A program made the translations under genes and the position numbers. A stretch of 64,000 nt of DNA from Brevibacillus_H ginsengisoli. GTDB taxonomy: Bacteria; Bacillota; Bacilli; Brevibacillales; Brevibacillaceae. The stretch is from assembly GCF_050113715.1 (NCBI RefSeq), contig NZ_JBNJQR010000013.1:62001-126000 (forward strand). Reading direction: 5' to 3'. Below, piece after piece: positions 1-7,000 of the stretch; position 1 is the stretch's first letter, and each line of letters opens with the position of its first letter. The notes below the pieces were generated by a model. That model ran no database searches. It was given only the letters and a program-made list of their open reading frames with translations, and was not told the origin of the DNA.

Positions 1-2
1 CA

Positions 3-560
3 AGCTACCATGGTGTCGTTTACACGGAAGCGGTTGGCAATCTGGCGTATATCATCAAGGCTCGCGTCCAGCTTCAACGTGATTTGGGTGCGCCTTTATC
101 CCCTTTTAACTCGTTCCTGTTCCTGCAAGGATTAGAAACTCTCCACCTGAGAATGGAGCGCCATAGCCAGAATGCTCTGGCGGTAGCCAAGTTCCTCGCG
201 GAGCATCCGGCAGTCGAGTGGGTCAATTACCCGGGACTCGAAACGGATACTTACTACCCGCTTGCTCAAAAATACTTACCTAAAGGTCAAGGAGCCATTC
301 TGACGTTTGGGATTAAAGGTGGAGTCGAGGAAGGCAAAACCTTGATCCAATCCGTCAAACTCTTCTCTCATCTGGCCAACGTGGGAGATTCCAAATCCTT
401 GATTATTCATCCGGCCAGCACCACTCACCAGCAGCTGACGGAAGAAAATCAAATCAAAGCGGGTGTCAGCCCTGAGATGATTCGCATCTCAGTGGGTACA
501 GAGGCGATTGAGGATATTTTGGAGGATTTGGATCAGGCGTTGAAGGTAGCGGTGAAATAA
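3..560 (+). CDS. metY: O-acetylhomoserine sulfhydrylase, 3' part (5' end outside the window)
   Basis: The reading frame is open from base 3, so the gene begins before the window. The visible 185 residues are the C-terminal part of a PLP-dependent Cys/Met metabolism enzyme. Segments such as GAPLSPFNSFLFLQGLETL and IIHPASTTHQQL are characteristic of the O-acetylhomoserine aminocarboxypropyltransferase branch, which makes homocysteine (or methionine) from O-acetylhomoserine and sulfide (or methanethiol) in the cytoplasm. The PLP lysine would lie upstream of the window. The gene is convergent with the fibre locus; a hairpin at 577-606 separates them. No regulatory region is visible. The family call is firm; MetY versus a cystathionine-type relative rests on the C-terminal motifs only. 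Confidence 0.85.
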   Translation, partial: SYHGVVYTEAVGNLAYIIKARVQLQRDLGAPLSPFNSFLFLQGLETLHLRMERHSQNALAVAKFLAEHPAVEWVNYPGLETDTYYPLAQKYLPKGQGAILTFGIKGGVEEGKTLIQSVKLFSHLANVGDSKSLIIHPASTTHQQLTEENQIKAGVSPEMIRISVGTEAIEDILEDLDQALKVAVK

Positions 561-576
561 AGAAGAATGACACAAA

Positions 577-606
577 AACCCCCTTTTCGTTCTCGAAATG
601 GGGGTT
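577..606 (-). terminator. Hairpin between convergent genes
   Basis: AACCCCCTTTTCG pairs with CGAAATGGGGGTT. A T-run follows it only when read on the minus strand, so it is a second-line terminator for the tasA-like gene. It may also end metY mRNA. Confidence 0.6.
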
Positions 607-641
607 CAGTGTGACAGTAGCTTCATTCTGTTTAAACAAAA

Positions 642-675
642 AATCCAAGGGGGAGAGGTTTCTCCACCTTGGATT
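642..675 (-). terminator. Intrinsic terminator of the first tasA-like gene
   Basis: AATCCAAGG and CCTTGGATT form the arms, with an inner GGAGA/TCTCC extension. On the minus strand the stem is followed by TTTTTGTTT. It lies 10 bases after the stop codon at 685. Confidence 0.8.
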
Positions 676-684
676 GATATGTCC

Positions 685-1293
685 TTATTTCTTTACGCCA
701 CCAGTTTGAGTACCTTCAAGAATCATGGTCATGTTCACACCGTCGCCTTGGAAGCGGTTTTGATCTTTGCCATCATCTTCAAATTTGATACCGATGTAGA
801 TCTTGTCTTTATCTCCTGGTTTCAAATTGAAGTTTTGAGTCCACCAGCTGCTGATGTCCAAATTGCCCATTTCTTTGAATTCTTTCAACGTTTTACCATT
901 TTTCGGGTTGAGAATAACACGTTCTGGGAATGGTATGTTAGCATCGTCGCTCTTCAACAGATATACTTTGAGGTTGTTATCAAAGTTGTCAGTACCGTTA
1001 TTGTTGCCTTGATCGTTCACTTGGTAATCCATGCTCATGAGCAGTTTGTTTACATCAAGGGTTCCTTGGTTTTCTACAGTGAAGGTTCTTTCCATCCAGT
1101 CACCTGGTTTCAAGTTTTTCACATCAAACACTTGCGCAGTTGGTTTTCCAGCGATTTTCATTGTACCAGCAGCGAATGTGTTGTTCTCAATTTTATCAGT
1201 GGTGTTAAACCATGCAAAAGTTCCTCCACCGATTAAAGCCGCTCCCAAACCTACTGATGCCAAAGTTAATGCGAATTGCTTTTTCAAATTCAT
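685..1293 (-). CDS. TasA/camelysin-family secreted fibre protein 1
   Basis: 202 residues. The N-terminus is a SipW-type signal peptide: MNLKKQFALTLASVGLGAAL followed by GGGTFAWFN, where the AWF aromatic motif after the hydrophobic core is typical of TasA/CalY proteins. The mature part has the family's Ig-like strand pattern, including F.AGT at residues 40-44, NLKPGDWMERTFTVENQGTL in the middle, and a C-terminal LEGTQ motif shared with the protein at 2245-3006. The family forms extracellular amyloid-like fibres in biofilm matrix. The start has an excellent site (GGTGGAGGT 6 bases before ATG). The sipW-like gene 113 bases upstream is its likely peptidase. It could be a camelysin-type protein (annotated as M73 peptidase) rather than a true structural TasA. 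Confidence 0.85.
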   Translation of the reverse strand: MNLKKQFALTLASVGLGAALIGGGTFAWFNTTDKIENNTFAAGTMKIAGKPTAQVFDVKNLKPGDWMERTFTVENQGTLDVNKLLMSMDYQVNDQGNNNGTDNFDNNLKVYLLKSDDANIPFPERVILNPKNGKTLKEFKEMGNLDISSWWTQNFNLKPGDKDKIYIGIKFEDDGKDQNRFQGDGVNMTMILEGTQTGGVKK

Positions 1294-1341
1294 CGTAGTA
1301 CCTCCACCTTTAAATAATTTTTATTTATGATGACTTGAAGC

Positions 1342-1372
1342 TTGGTAACAAAGCGGATAGCCATATTACCAA
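1342..1372. promoter_or_regulatory. Inverted repeat between sipW-like 1 and tasA-like 1
   Basis: TTGGTAA and TTACCAA are perfect 7-base arms 17 bases apart, in the 113-base gap between the two genes. No T-run follows on either strand, so it looks more like an operator or an mRNA processing or attenuation hairpin than a terminator. Confidence 0.35.
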
Positions 1373-1406
1373 CCCACAAGGTATCACCCAATTAGGGCCA
1401 TTCGTT

Positions 1407-1946
1407 TTACACTTGCGTTTTCGCTTCGTTAGCCGCTTCCTGTTGTTTCATTATTCTAAACAATTTGATTATTTGGCTGATGATGAGATACAACCCAGGA
1501 CCTGCCAGGAAGAGTAGCATCCCTAATTTGGACTTGATAAACTCGATCACGTATCCTGCATAGGGGACTGAGTATTGTACTTTACCGATCACGCGATCTT
1601 TTGATACTGGAGAGGTATCCTTCCCGTCATTGGCATCCCCTTTGGTTATCAACTGTCCATCTACAATGTCGATAACACGGTGAGTGATCGTTCTTTGTTC
1701 CAAGTCCTTAAAAGTGACGATATCCCCTTTATGGATGTCTGAGAATTCAACTGGCTTTACAGCAACGATGCTACCTGTATTGAAGGTCGGTGACATGGAG
1801 CCGCTTAGTACAACCATAATGTCATTCCCAAGCAGCGTCGTCTTGCCTCCATTCATCTTTCCTACGAAGAGGAAACAACAAAGGGCAACAATGAGGACCA
1901 ACAGCGTTGTCGTTAGTACAGATAAGATTTTTTTTACATAGATCAC
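1407..1946 (-). CDS. sipW: SipW-type signal peptidase I, copy 1
   Basis: 179 residues. Membrane-embedded type I signal peptidase of the archaeal/ER class used for TasA-like substrates. An N-terminal membrane segment (about residues 7-28) is followed by box B, VLSGSMSPTF, with nucleophile Ser50, and box D, ITHRVIDI, with His89 in place of the bacterial general-base lysine. The acidic box KGDAND follows, and a second membrane helix lies near residues 140-165. The GTG start at 1946 has GAGGGAAG 9 bases upstream. It sits directly upstream of tasA-like 1 and is expected to process that protein and possibly the others in the locus. Confidence 0.9.
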   Translation of the reverse strand: MIYVKKILSVLTTTLLVLIVALCCFLFVGKMNGGKTTLLGNDIMVVLSGSMSPTFNTGSIVAVKPVEFSDIHKGDIVTFKDLEQRTITHRVIDIVDGQLITKGDANDGKDTSPVSKDRVIGKVQYSVPYAGYVIEFIKSKLGMLLFLAGPGLYLIISQIIKLFRIMKQQEAANEAKTQV

Positions 1947-2244
1947 AGATTTACTTCCCTCACTTTCCTTCGTTCCGGCTTGCGATCGTGCCGTTCACAG
2001 TTTTTATTCTACGGGTTTTTCATGGGCTTAACTTCCTGCATCAGGTTGAAAAAGAATAGATGGACTGTATGGTATTCATGTACGACTTTGCTTCCCATCA
2101 CCTCATACCAAAGTAGGAGAATCATCCCTACACGCACGAATTAGTAACCAAGAACTCTTTATCGATGATGGCAGCAGAGCATTAGATGAACAAAAAAAGG
2201 AACTGACGGCGACATGCGATCAGCTCCTTACACCCCTTACCTAT
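1947..2244. other. Intergenic region upstream of sipW-like 1
   Basis: About 300 bases with no convincing gene. It holds the ribosome site of sipW-like 1, the terminator of tasA-like 2 at its far end, and presumably the sipW promoter, which I could not place with confidence. An imperfect GTAGG/CCTAC repeat lies near 2112-2130. Confidence 0.4.
2192..2229 (-). terminator. Intrinsic terminator of tasA-like 2
   Basis: On the minus strand AAGGAGCTGA pairs with TCAGTTCCTT (one G-U pair) and is followed by TTTTTTTG. It lies just after the stop codon at 2245. Confidence 0.85.
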
Positions 2245-3006
2245 TTAGTCGATAAGAATTGGCGGTTTATCTCCGTTCTCCTTACGATTGATTCCTTCAA
2301 ATTGTGTTCCCTCCAACATGAAGGCGACCTTGATCGAATCACCTTGGTACTTGTTCTGAAGGTAAGTTCCATCTGCATTTTTCTGATCGTTATTTACGAA
2401 ACTCAGTTTTATTTCAATCACATCATTATCAGGCTGCTGTGAACCCGGTTTGGGATTTAGCAGGTTGCGATAGGCAATATCAAAGCGATCGGTTTTGCAT
2501 AATTCATAAAGATCCTTTAACGTAACGGAACTCTTCCCCACTCTCCATTTCAGCTGTCTAAGCAGATCCATATCACTGGTGTTGTAAGGAGAATCCGCTT
2601 CTGTGCGGAATACATCGATTTGATACTGATTAAGGTAATCGAGAGCGCTGGCTTTACGATCTCCTGGATTATTCGTATTTTCTTTTCCGTTTGAATCTTG
2701 CCCTTCATGGAAATCCTTCATCGGATCGAAATTAAGACTCATTAATACTTCTTTAATATCCAATGAACCTGTGTTGATGATATTAAAGCGTCTCGTCATA
2801 TAGTCCCCTGGCTTTAGGTTAGACAAGTCAAAATTCATTTGATATCCATTAACAGCCGCCACTTTCATGTCAAGCGTACCTGCCTCAAACTTATTTTTTT
2901 CTATGGCCTGCGTACTGTTAAACCACGCAAACGTCCCGCCTCCAACTAGCGCTGCTCCCAGTCCTAATGAAGCTAATGTCAGCGCGAATTGTTTTGTTAA
3001 GCCCAT
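2245..3006 (-). CDS. TasA/camelysin-family secreted fibre protein 2
   Basis: 253 residues, closely related to the protein at 685-1293: the first 30 residues are almost the same (KQFALTLASLGLGAAL, then GGGTFAWFN), and the NLKPGDYMTRRFNI block and C-terminal MLEGTQFEG match. It is longer through an insertion rich in Asn, Asp and Lys around residues 90-180. That makes it closer in size to B. subtilis TasA. The signal peptide is of the SipW-dependent kind, so secretion probably needs one of the two neighbouring SipW enzymes. The start has AAGGAGG 8 bases before ATG. It is a monocistronic unit bounded by terminators on both sides. A tandem duplication with tasA-like 1 is the simplest origin (inference). 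Confidence 0.85.
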   Translation of the reverse strand: MGLTKQFALTLASLGLGAALVGGGTFAWFNSTQAIEKNKFEAGTLDMKVAAVNGYQMNFDLSNLKPGDYMTRRFNIINTGSLDIKEVLMSLNFDPMKDFHEGQDSNGKENTNNPGDRKASALDYLNQYQIDVFRTEADSPYNTSDMDLLRQLKWRVGKSSVTLKDLYELCKTDRFDIAYRNLLNPKPGSQQPDNDVIEIKLSFVNNDQKNADGTYLQNKYQGDSIKVAFMLEGTQFEGINRKENGDKPPILID

Positions 3007-3202
3007 GGTTTGTTTCCTCCTTGGTTATTAGTGTCCAAACATATGCCTATAAAACTCATTGTAGTTGTCGTGAGCTTTTTCAGCTTCATTCATCAAGCTG
3101 AACATTATGCGATAAGCGGTGGATTTCGGCGTACAACTTATCTCCAGCCTTATCATCCTGAAGGCGGATGCTGGAGGTAGCACTCGACACTTATAGAACA
3201 GG
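3007..3202. other. Upstream region of tasA-like 2
   Basis: No gene. CTCCAGC (3142-3148) and GCTGGAG (3169-3175) form the ends of a stem-loop that contains TCATCCTGA (3153-3161), the same 9-mer that is repeated three times upstream of sipW-like 2. A shared regulator is possible. Confidence 0.35.
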
Positions 3203-3243
3203 AAAAGCCCTTTGAAGGTATCGTTACTCTTCAAAGGACTTTT
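3203..3243 (-). terminator. Terminator of the sipW-like 2 operon
   Basis: AAAAGCCCTTTGAAG pairs with CTTCAAAGGACTTTT. On the minus strand the stem ends in GGGCTTTTCC. It includes the stop codon of the gene at 3242-4027 and separates that operon from tasA-like 2. Confidence 0.8.
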
Positions 3244-4027
3244 AGTTTTTGCTTTTGGTCCCATCAGGAGGATTAGGGGATGGCATTGGGACAATCACCG
3301 TTCCAAGACTATTCTCTGTCTTCGGTGAGGTTTCAGAGTCGTTCTTGGGTGCTGATTGTTCAGGGTTAGTCACAGGTTCTGGGTTAGTCACAGGTTCTGG
3401 GTTAGCGGGAGGAGTTGGGGTTGTCGGATTCGTCTCTTGTACAGGCGGCTGCTGTACATCAGGTTTGGTTTCCTCCACAATCGTGTCCTCATTATAGTGG
3501 GTGGCCAGAATAAGAGGTATTTTCAGATCATAGAACCCCCCTAGCGCTTGAACATGCATCTCACCTTTTAGCTGGGAGGATTTGAACTCAACAGAATTGA
3601 TCGAATGAGAAATGCGGAACACCATCCTCGCTGAAGAATCAGAAGTATTCGGCAGCTGGGCCGCTTCTACTTTCACTGTGCCTTCAGGGAATCCGTTTAT
3701 CTTGAAGTTACTGACATCTAAGCTGAGGTTAGGACGTTGGGGAATGAATATAATGACTTGAGAGCCAAGTGACACATTGGTATTTGCCTGTTTGCTTTCT
3801 TTAGAAGATCCGTCACTCTGCTTTTCTTTTTTTATCTTGATATTTTTCTTGACGGTCGTTTCTAGCCTGATCGGCTTGTTATCTACTTCGAATATATCGT
3901 CGTTAGTTCCAAGGGAGATAGGAGCCGTATAGCTTTTTTCACTGGTAAGAAAGGACAAGGTGGTATCAAAAGGAAGACAGTAGTAGAGAGAGGCCACGAC
4001 AGCTGCATAAACAGTCCATTTCTTCAT
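3242..4027 (-). CDS. Secreted proline-rich protein of the fibre operon
   Basis: 261 residues; no family recognised with certainty. The start at 4027 is set by AGGAGGGAAG upstream of ATG and lies 13 bases after the previous stop. Residues 1-20 form a hydrophobic export segment, followed by a degenerate TasA-like start (LSFLTSEKSY). A Lys/Ser-rich stretch near residues 60-80 and a strand-rich middle follow. The last 90 residues are Pro/Glu/Asn/Thr-rich with an imperfect NPEPVT repeat, as in wall-spanning stalks. As last gene of the sipW-like 2 operon it could play the part TapA plays in B. subtilis (fibre anchoring or assembly). That is by position and size, not by sequence match. Confidence 0.6.
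   Translation of the reverse strand: MKKWTVYAAVVASLYYCLPFDTTLSFLTSEKSYTAPISLGTNDDIFEVDNKPIRLETTVKKNIKIKKEKQSDGSSKESKQANTNVSLGSQVIIFIPQRPNLSLDVSNFKINGFPEGTVKVEAAQLPNTSDSSARMVFRISHSINSVEFKSSQLKGEMHVQALGGFYDLKIPLILATHYNEDTIVEETKPDVQQPPVQETNPTTPTPPANPEPVTNPEPVTNPEQSAPKNDSETSPKTENSLGTVIVPMPSPNPPDGTKSKN
3363..3410. repeat. 18-bp tandem repeat encoding NPEPVT
   Basis: Two full copies and part of a third of an 18-bp unit (GGGTTAGTCACAGGTTCT on the plus strand) lie within the proline-rich tail of the gene at 3242-4027. Length variation between strains is likely. Confidence 0.8.
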
Positions 4028-4040
4028 GTACACTTCCCTC

Positions 4041-4649
4041 CTATCCTCCATAGACAGCGTTTGAAGTTGCCTGTTTTGCCAAGAATCGTATGGATACTTG
4101 GGCATTTAAACCCTGAAAGGATGCATCGAGCCCTTTTTCAGGTACATACACAGTAATCACAAATTTTTTGTCTGCATCGTTTTTGCTCATAGAATCCTCA
4201 GTCGTATTTTTGGGAGCTACTGTTCCCTCTACTGGCGATAGTTGCTGAATGGGTCCATCAAAAATGACTTCACCGCTTCTTTCCACTCTTATGCGCAGCA
4301 CAGCAGCCAGTTTCTCGGCAGACCCTTGCTTTGCTCCGTCTTCTACTGTTGCGACGATCTTATAAAGAAAATCTAGATCACTACTCCCTTTGGAGAGGGT
4401 CGCTTCTAATCGTCTCGCATCCCCTGGAATCATTTTAGATAAGTTGATCGCTTGATTTCCTCCTTCAATCACCGTCCACTGGTTACCAAAATAACTGTGA
4501 GAAATATCGAGCAGCCCTACTGAGAACTCATGCCCTACATCTTTTACTTCGTTCCACATCCAGCTGTAGGTTGTAGTTGGCTGCCCATATAAAGCGACGG
4601 CAACTCCGAAGAGAAAAACGCCACTAATCCATCGGTCTCTGGTTTTCAA
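4041..4649 (-). CDS. Divergent TasA-like secreted protein 3
   Basis: 202 residues. The N-terminus is a hydrophobic export segment (ISGVFLFGVAVALYG) followed by TTTYSWMWNE, reminiscent of the aromatic motif after SipW-type signal peptides. The NLSKMIPGDARRLEATL block corresponds to the NLKPGD...F motif of the TasA family, and FLYKIVATVEDG and FVITVYVPEKGLD follow the same strand order as in the neighbour at 4691-5959. Overall it is much more diverged than the proteins at 685 and 2245. It is the third gene of the sipW-like 2 operon, 41 bases after the beta-helix gene. It may be a minor fibre subunit. Family membership is by pattern, so moderate. Confidence 0.65.
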   Translation of the reverse strand: MKTRDRWISGVFLFGVAVALYGQPTTTYSWMWNEVKDVGHEFSVGLLDISHSYFGNQWTVIEGGNQAINLSKMIPGDARRLEATLSKGSSDLDFLYKIVATVEDGAKQGSAEKLAAVLRIRVERSGEVIFDGPIQQLSPVEGTVAPKNTTEDSMSKNDADKKFVITVYVPEKGLDASFQGLNAQVSIRFLAKQATSNAVYGG

Positions 4650-4690
4650 CGCCGTCTGCTCCTTCCACGCAACATCTATTTTTCTCGTAC

Positions 4691-5959
4691 TTATTCTTTG
4701 GTAGAATATTGATTGTTTTGAAGGTATACATCCAGATTTAACTGGTGCAGCGCTAGTTTTTTCATCCTCCGATCGCTCTCCACCAATTCTTTGAACCCTT
4801 CGATCCCATCGCCAATCCGATTAGTCCCACCAATTACCGCAGCATCTGTTACTTTGCTGAAATCGTTGTTCATGATCTGAAGCTGAGACTTCTTGTTGTC
4901 TGACGCGATCACTGCATGATTGACTTGCTCAAACGTGTTGTTATCAATCACAACACCGATAATCGCTTGATCTAGCATGATCGCATTGGTGCCCCCGACA
5001 AACTTGCTCTTTCTAATGGTCAATCCTTCCCATGATGCCGAATCGGAAGTAGCTTGTGCTGTCTGGATGATATTCTCTGCCCCTCCATCAAATTCGCAGT
5101 TCACGATGCTCACATGAGAGCCGACCTGAATACCACCATGAATTTTCAGACCATCCATTGTAACCTCTTCGACCTTCGTTCCATTGGCTTGGATGATGAC
5201 TTTGCCTTCTTTTCCTTTCTCGGCTTTCCATGTCGCGTGTTTAGGCAAATGGGTCAGATCATCGATGTTATACGAGCCTTCCGCCAGAATAAACGTGGCG
5301 CCATCTACCTTATCGTTAAGCGCTTGGAACGCTTTTTGTTTCATATCACTTGATAATTCTTGTGGGGATAACGTAATGACTGGACCTTTTTGCGCAAAGT
5401 ATTCGCCATTCTCCTGCTGCGTAGCGAGGAAGCCGAAGTCAACCTCCGCTTTCTTCTGCTGAACCTCGTTACCCGCGCTCTCCGGCAAATAGACGGTAAA
5501 GTGCAGGGCGCTCTCCCCATTCTTCTCAATGCTCGGAATAACCACATTGGCTTCCGACAACTGATTGACTTTGCCGGTATAAATCAAATCTCCATTACCG
5601 CCGTTGCTTCGAATCTCCACCATCAGCTGGTTATAGACCACATCGTCTCCAGAGCTTTTGCTTGCCAATATCGCGTATTTGACTGGTACGTCACTGCGGT
5701 TTTCAACCGTTAAATCTCGTTCGAAACGAACTCCCGGCATGAATGGTTTATCATCTTCCGCTTTGAAAGTAGCTTGAGTTTGCCCTAAGCCAATCTCTAA
5801 TTTGCCTGCAGCAAACGCCGTAGACGAATTCTGCTCGCTCGTGAAGTAGGCGTATGTACCGAAACTTGAACTGATCGCAATTGAGGAGACAACTGCTGCT
5901 CCGATCAGGACTCTTTTCCACGGCCAATTTTTCATGTTTACTAACACGTCACGATTCAT
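4691..5959 (-). CDS. TasA-like head fused to a predicted right-handed beta-helix
   Basis: 422 residues. The start ATG overlaps the sipW-like 2 stop (ATGA) and has GAGGAGG upstream. Residues 15-40 form a signal segment ending in GTYAYFTSEQNSS, the SipW-type motif. Residues 45-190 match the TasA/CalY strand pattern (FAAGKLEIGLG, MPGVRFERDLTVENRS, FTVYLPES). From about residue 195 a second region has an AEGSYNI entry typical of pectate-lyase-like folds and then short repeating rungs: VTMDGLKIHGG, VSIVNCEFDGG, LTIRKSKFVGG, VVIDNNTFEQ, LQIMNNDFSK. This is the rung spacing of a parallel beta-helix with Asn ladders. No catalytic site of a polysaccharide lyase was recognised. A cap, tip adhesin or polysaccharide-binding subunit of the fibre is the natural inference. 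Confidence 0.75.
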   Translation of the reverse strand: MNRDVLVNMKNWPWKRVLIGAAVVSSIAISSSFGTYAYFTSEQNSSTAFAAGKLEIGLGQTQATFKAEDDKPFMPGVRFERDLTVENRSDVPVKYAILASKSSGDDVVYNQLMVEIRSNGGNGDLIYTGKVNQLSEANVVIPSIEKNGESALHFTVYLPESAGNEVQQKKAEVDFGFLATQQENGEYFAQKGPVITLSPQELSSDMKQKAFQALNDKVDGATFILAEGSYNIDDLTHLPKHATWKAEKGKEGKVIIQANGTKVEEVTMDGLKIHGGIQVGSHVSIVNCEFDGGAENIIQTAQATSDSASWEGLTIRKSKFVGGTNAIMLDQAIIGVVIDNNTFEQVNHAVIASDNKKSQLQIMNNDFSKVTDAAVIGGTNRIGDGIEGFKELVESDRRMKKLALHQLNLDVYLQNNQYSTKE

Positions 5960-6498
5960 ATACGTTCCTCCTCGATTATCTGAACATTAGGGATTGCTTT
6001 AGGTTCTTTACGCTTCTTGTCCCGGTAGATGAAATAACCGCACAGCAGCACTACCGTTATATATCCGAAGGGATGCTGGATGAATTTCTGCAGGTTCGCA
6101 GCATAGGGAAGTGTCATGACAACCTTCCCTACGACCAGATCCGGTGGCGTCCATCCTCCGTCCACCTCATGATTGGCATCTCCTTTGGTCTCCAGAAATC
6201 CGTTATCCAGACGCTGTGTGACTCTGTGCGTAATGAGGGATTGCTTCGCTTGATCCTGCCAGAAGGTTACCACGTCACCAACAGCCGGCTTGGCATCCTC
6301 AAACCTGGCGACGATCACCATATCTCCGGCATCAATCATCGGTGTCATGCTTCCCGTTAACACGGATAGCACCCTCCACTTGCCAATCCCGGGCATTTTA
6401 TCCGAATTCAGCTTGGGGGTAAGCCCGAAGAACAGATTCATCAGAATAAATAGGCTGATAAATCCTACACCTATGTGCTTCATCGGTATCTTCTTCAA
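5956..6498 (-). CDS. sipW: SipW-type signal peptidase I, copy 2
   Basis: 180 residues. Same class as the enzyme at 1407-1946: N-terminal membrane helix (about 9-26), VLTGSMTPMI with nucleophile Ser50, ITHRVTQRL with His91, the KGDANHE acidic box and a C-terminal membrane helix near 145-160. The charged tail ends in EEERI. It is first gene of an operon with the TasA/beta-helix fusion (4-base overlap), TasA-like 3 and the proline-rich protein, so it is the likely dedicated peptidase for those. The start is TTG at 6498 with GGGGTGG about 6 bases upstream. It differs widely from copy 1 outside the catalytic boxes, so this is not a recent duplication. Confidence 0.88.
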   Translation of the reverse strand: MKKIPMKHIGVGFISLFILMNLFFGLTPKLNSDKMPGIGKWRVLSVLTGSMTPMIDAGDMVIVARFEDAKPAVGDVVTFWQDQAKQSLITHRVTQRLDNGFLETKGDANHEVDGGWTPPDLVVGKVVMTLPYAANLQKFIQHPFGYITVVLLCGYFIYRDKKRKEPKAIPNVQIIEEERI

Positions 6499-6519
6499 TG
6501 CACACCACCCCTTACTCTC

Positions 6520-6646
6520 ATTCTACTGATCCAGAAGTCGTCTATCTTCCACCATGGGTACGACAATTTACTCCTATCAGAGTGATCTTATTCATCCTGA
6601 CGGGATCAATTGGATCATCCTGACAGCTAGTCGCGTCTCATCCTGA
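6520..6646 (-). promoter_or_regulatory. sipW-like 2 upstream control region with three 9-bp direct repeats
   Basis: TCATCCTGA occurs at 6592-6600, 6615-6623 and 6638-6646, exactly 23 bases apart (TCAGGATGA on the transcribed strand). A degenerate fourth site fits the same spacing at 6569-6577. A -10-like TAGAAT (complement at 6520-6525) lacks a good -35, as expected for an activator-dependent promoter. The repeats are seen directly; the regulatory role is inferred. Confidence 0.5.
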
Positions 6647-6674
6647 AGTATTAGACGATTTCCGTTCAAATGAA

Positions 6675-6701
6675 AACGCCCCCGTTACCAACGGAAGCGT
6701 T
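6675..6701 (-). terminator. Intrinsic terminator after the zinc-ribbon gene
   Basis: AACGCTTCCGTT pairs with AACGGGGGCGTT on the minus strand and is followed by TTTCATTT. It ends the transcript coming from the zinc-ribbon gene. Confidence 0.7.
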
Positions 6702-6715
6702 GTATTCCTTACTAC

Positions 6716-6895
6716 TCAGGCAGAGTCTTCTTTCAACAGATCTTTTACCACATACATATTCTGATGTTCACAAGACTCAGTCGCCCCCTCTTTGACATGG
6801 CTGATATCTCGGTTACAGTAAGGGCATACCCAGCGTCCTAAATTGTCACTGCTATAGGAATGCCTTGCACAACGATCACACCTTTTCTGATACAT
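6716..6895 (-). CDS. Small zinc-ribbon protein
   Basis: 59 residues if started at 6895, where GGAGGG lies 6 bases before ATG. A longer frame to 6928 has no better site. Two knuckles, CDRC near the start and CPYC near residue 23, form a likely zinc ribbon with W-x-CPYCNRDIS around the second pair. The same arrangement (CxxC, about 15 residues, W-x-CPHCGKDIS) is found at the N-terminus of the PAS/GGDEF protein at 27782-30649. The rest is a short acidic tail with one more Cys and two His. Function unknown. It lies downstream of the HD-GYP-like gene, probably in the same transcript, so a link to c-di-GMP signalling is possible. Confidence 0.65.
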   Translation of the reverse strand: MYQKRCDRCARHSYSSDNLGRWVCPYCNRDISHVKEGATESCEHQNMYVVKDLLKEDSA

Positions 6896-7000
6896 CGCGT
6901 TCCCTCCGTTATAGCCCTTTCCTCTCATGGTAACAAAAGGAAGAGGCGCCGAGTATCCGATGTGGGAAGGAACTCCCCTCCCTCTTGAGATTGAAGCTTG

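Noticed and set aside
598..1236. Open frame of 212 codons antisense to tasA-like 1
   Set aside because: Shadow of a real gene; it begins inside a terminator and has no family-like features.
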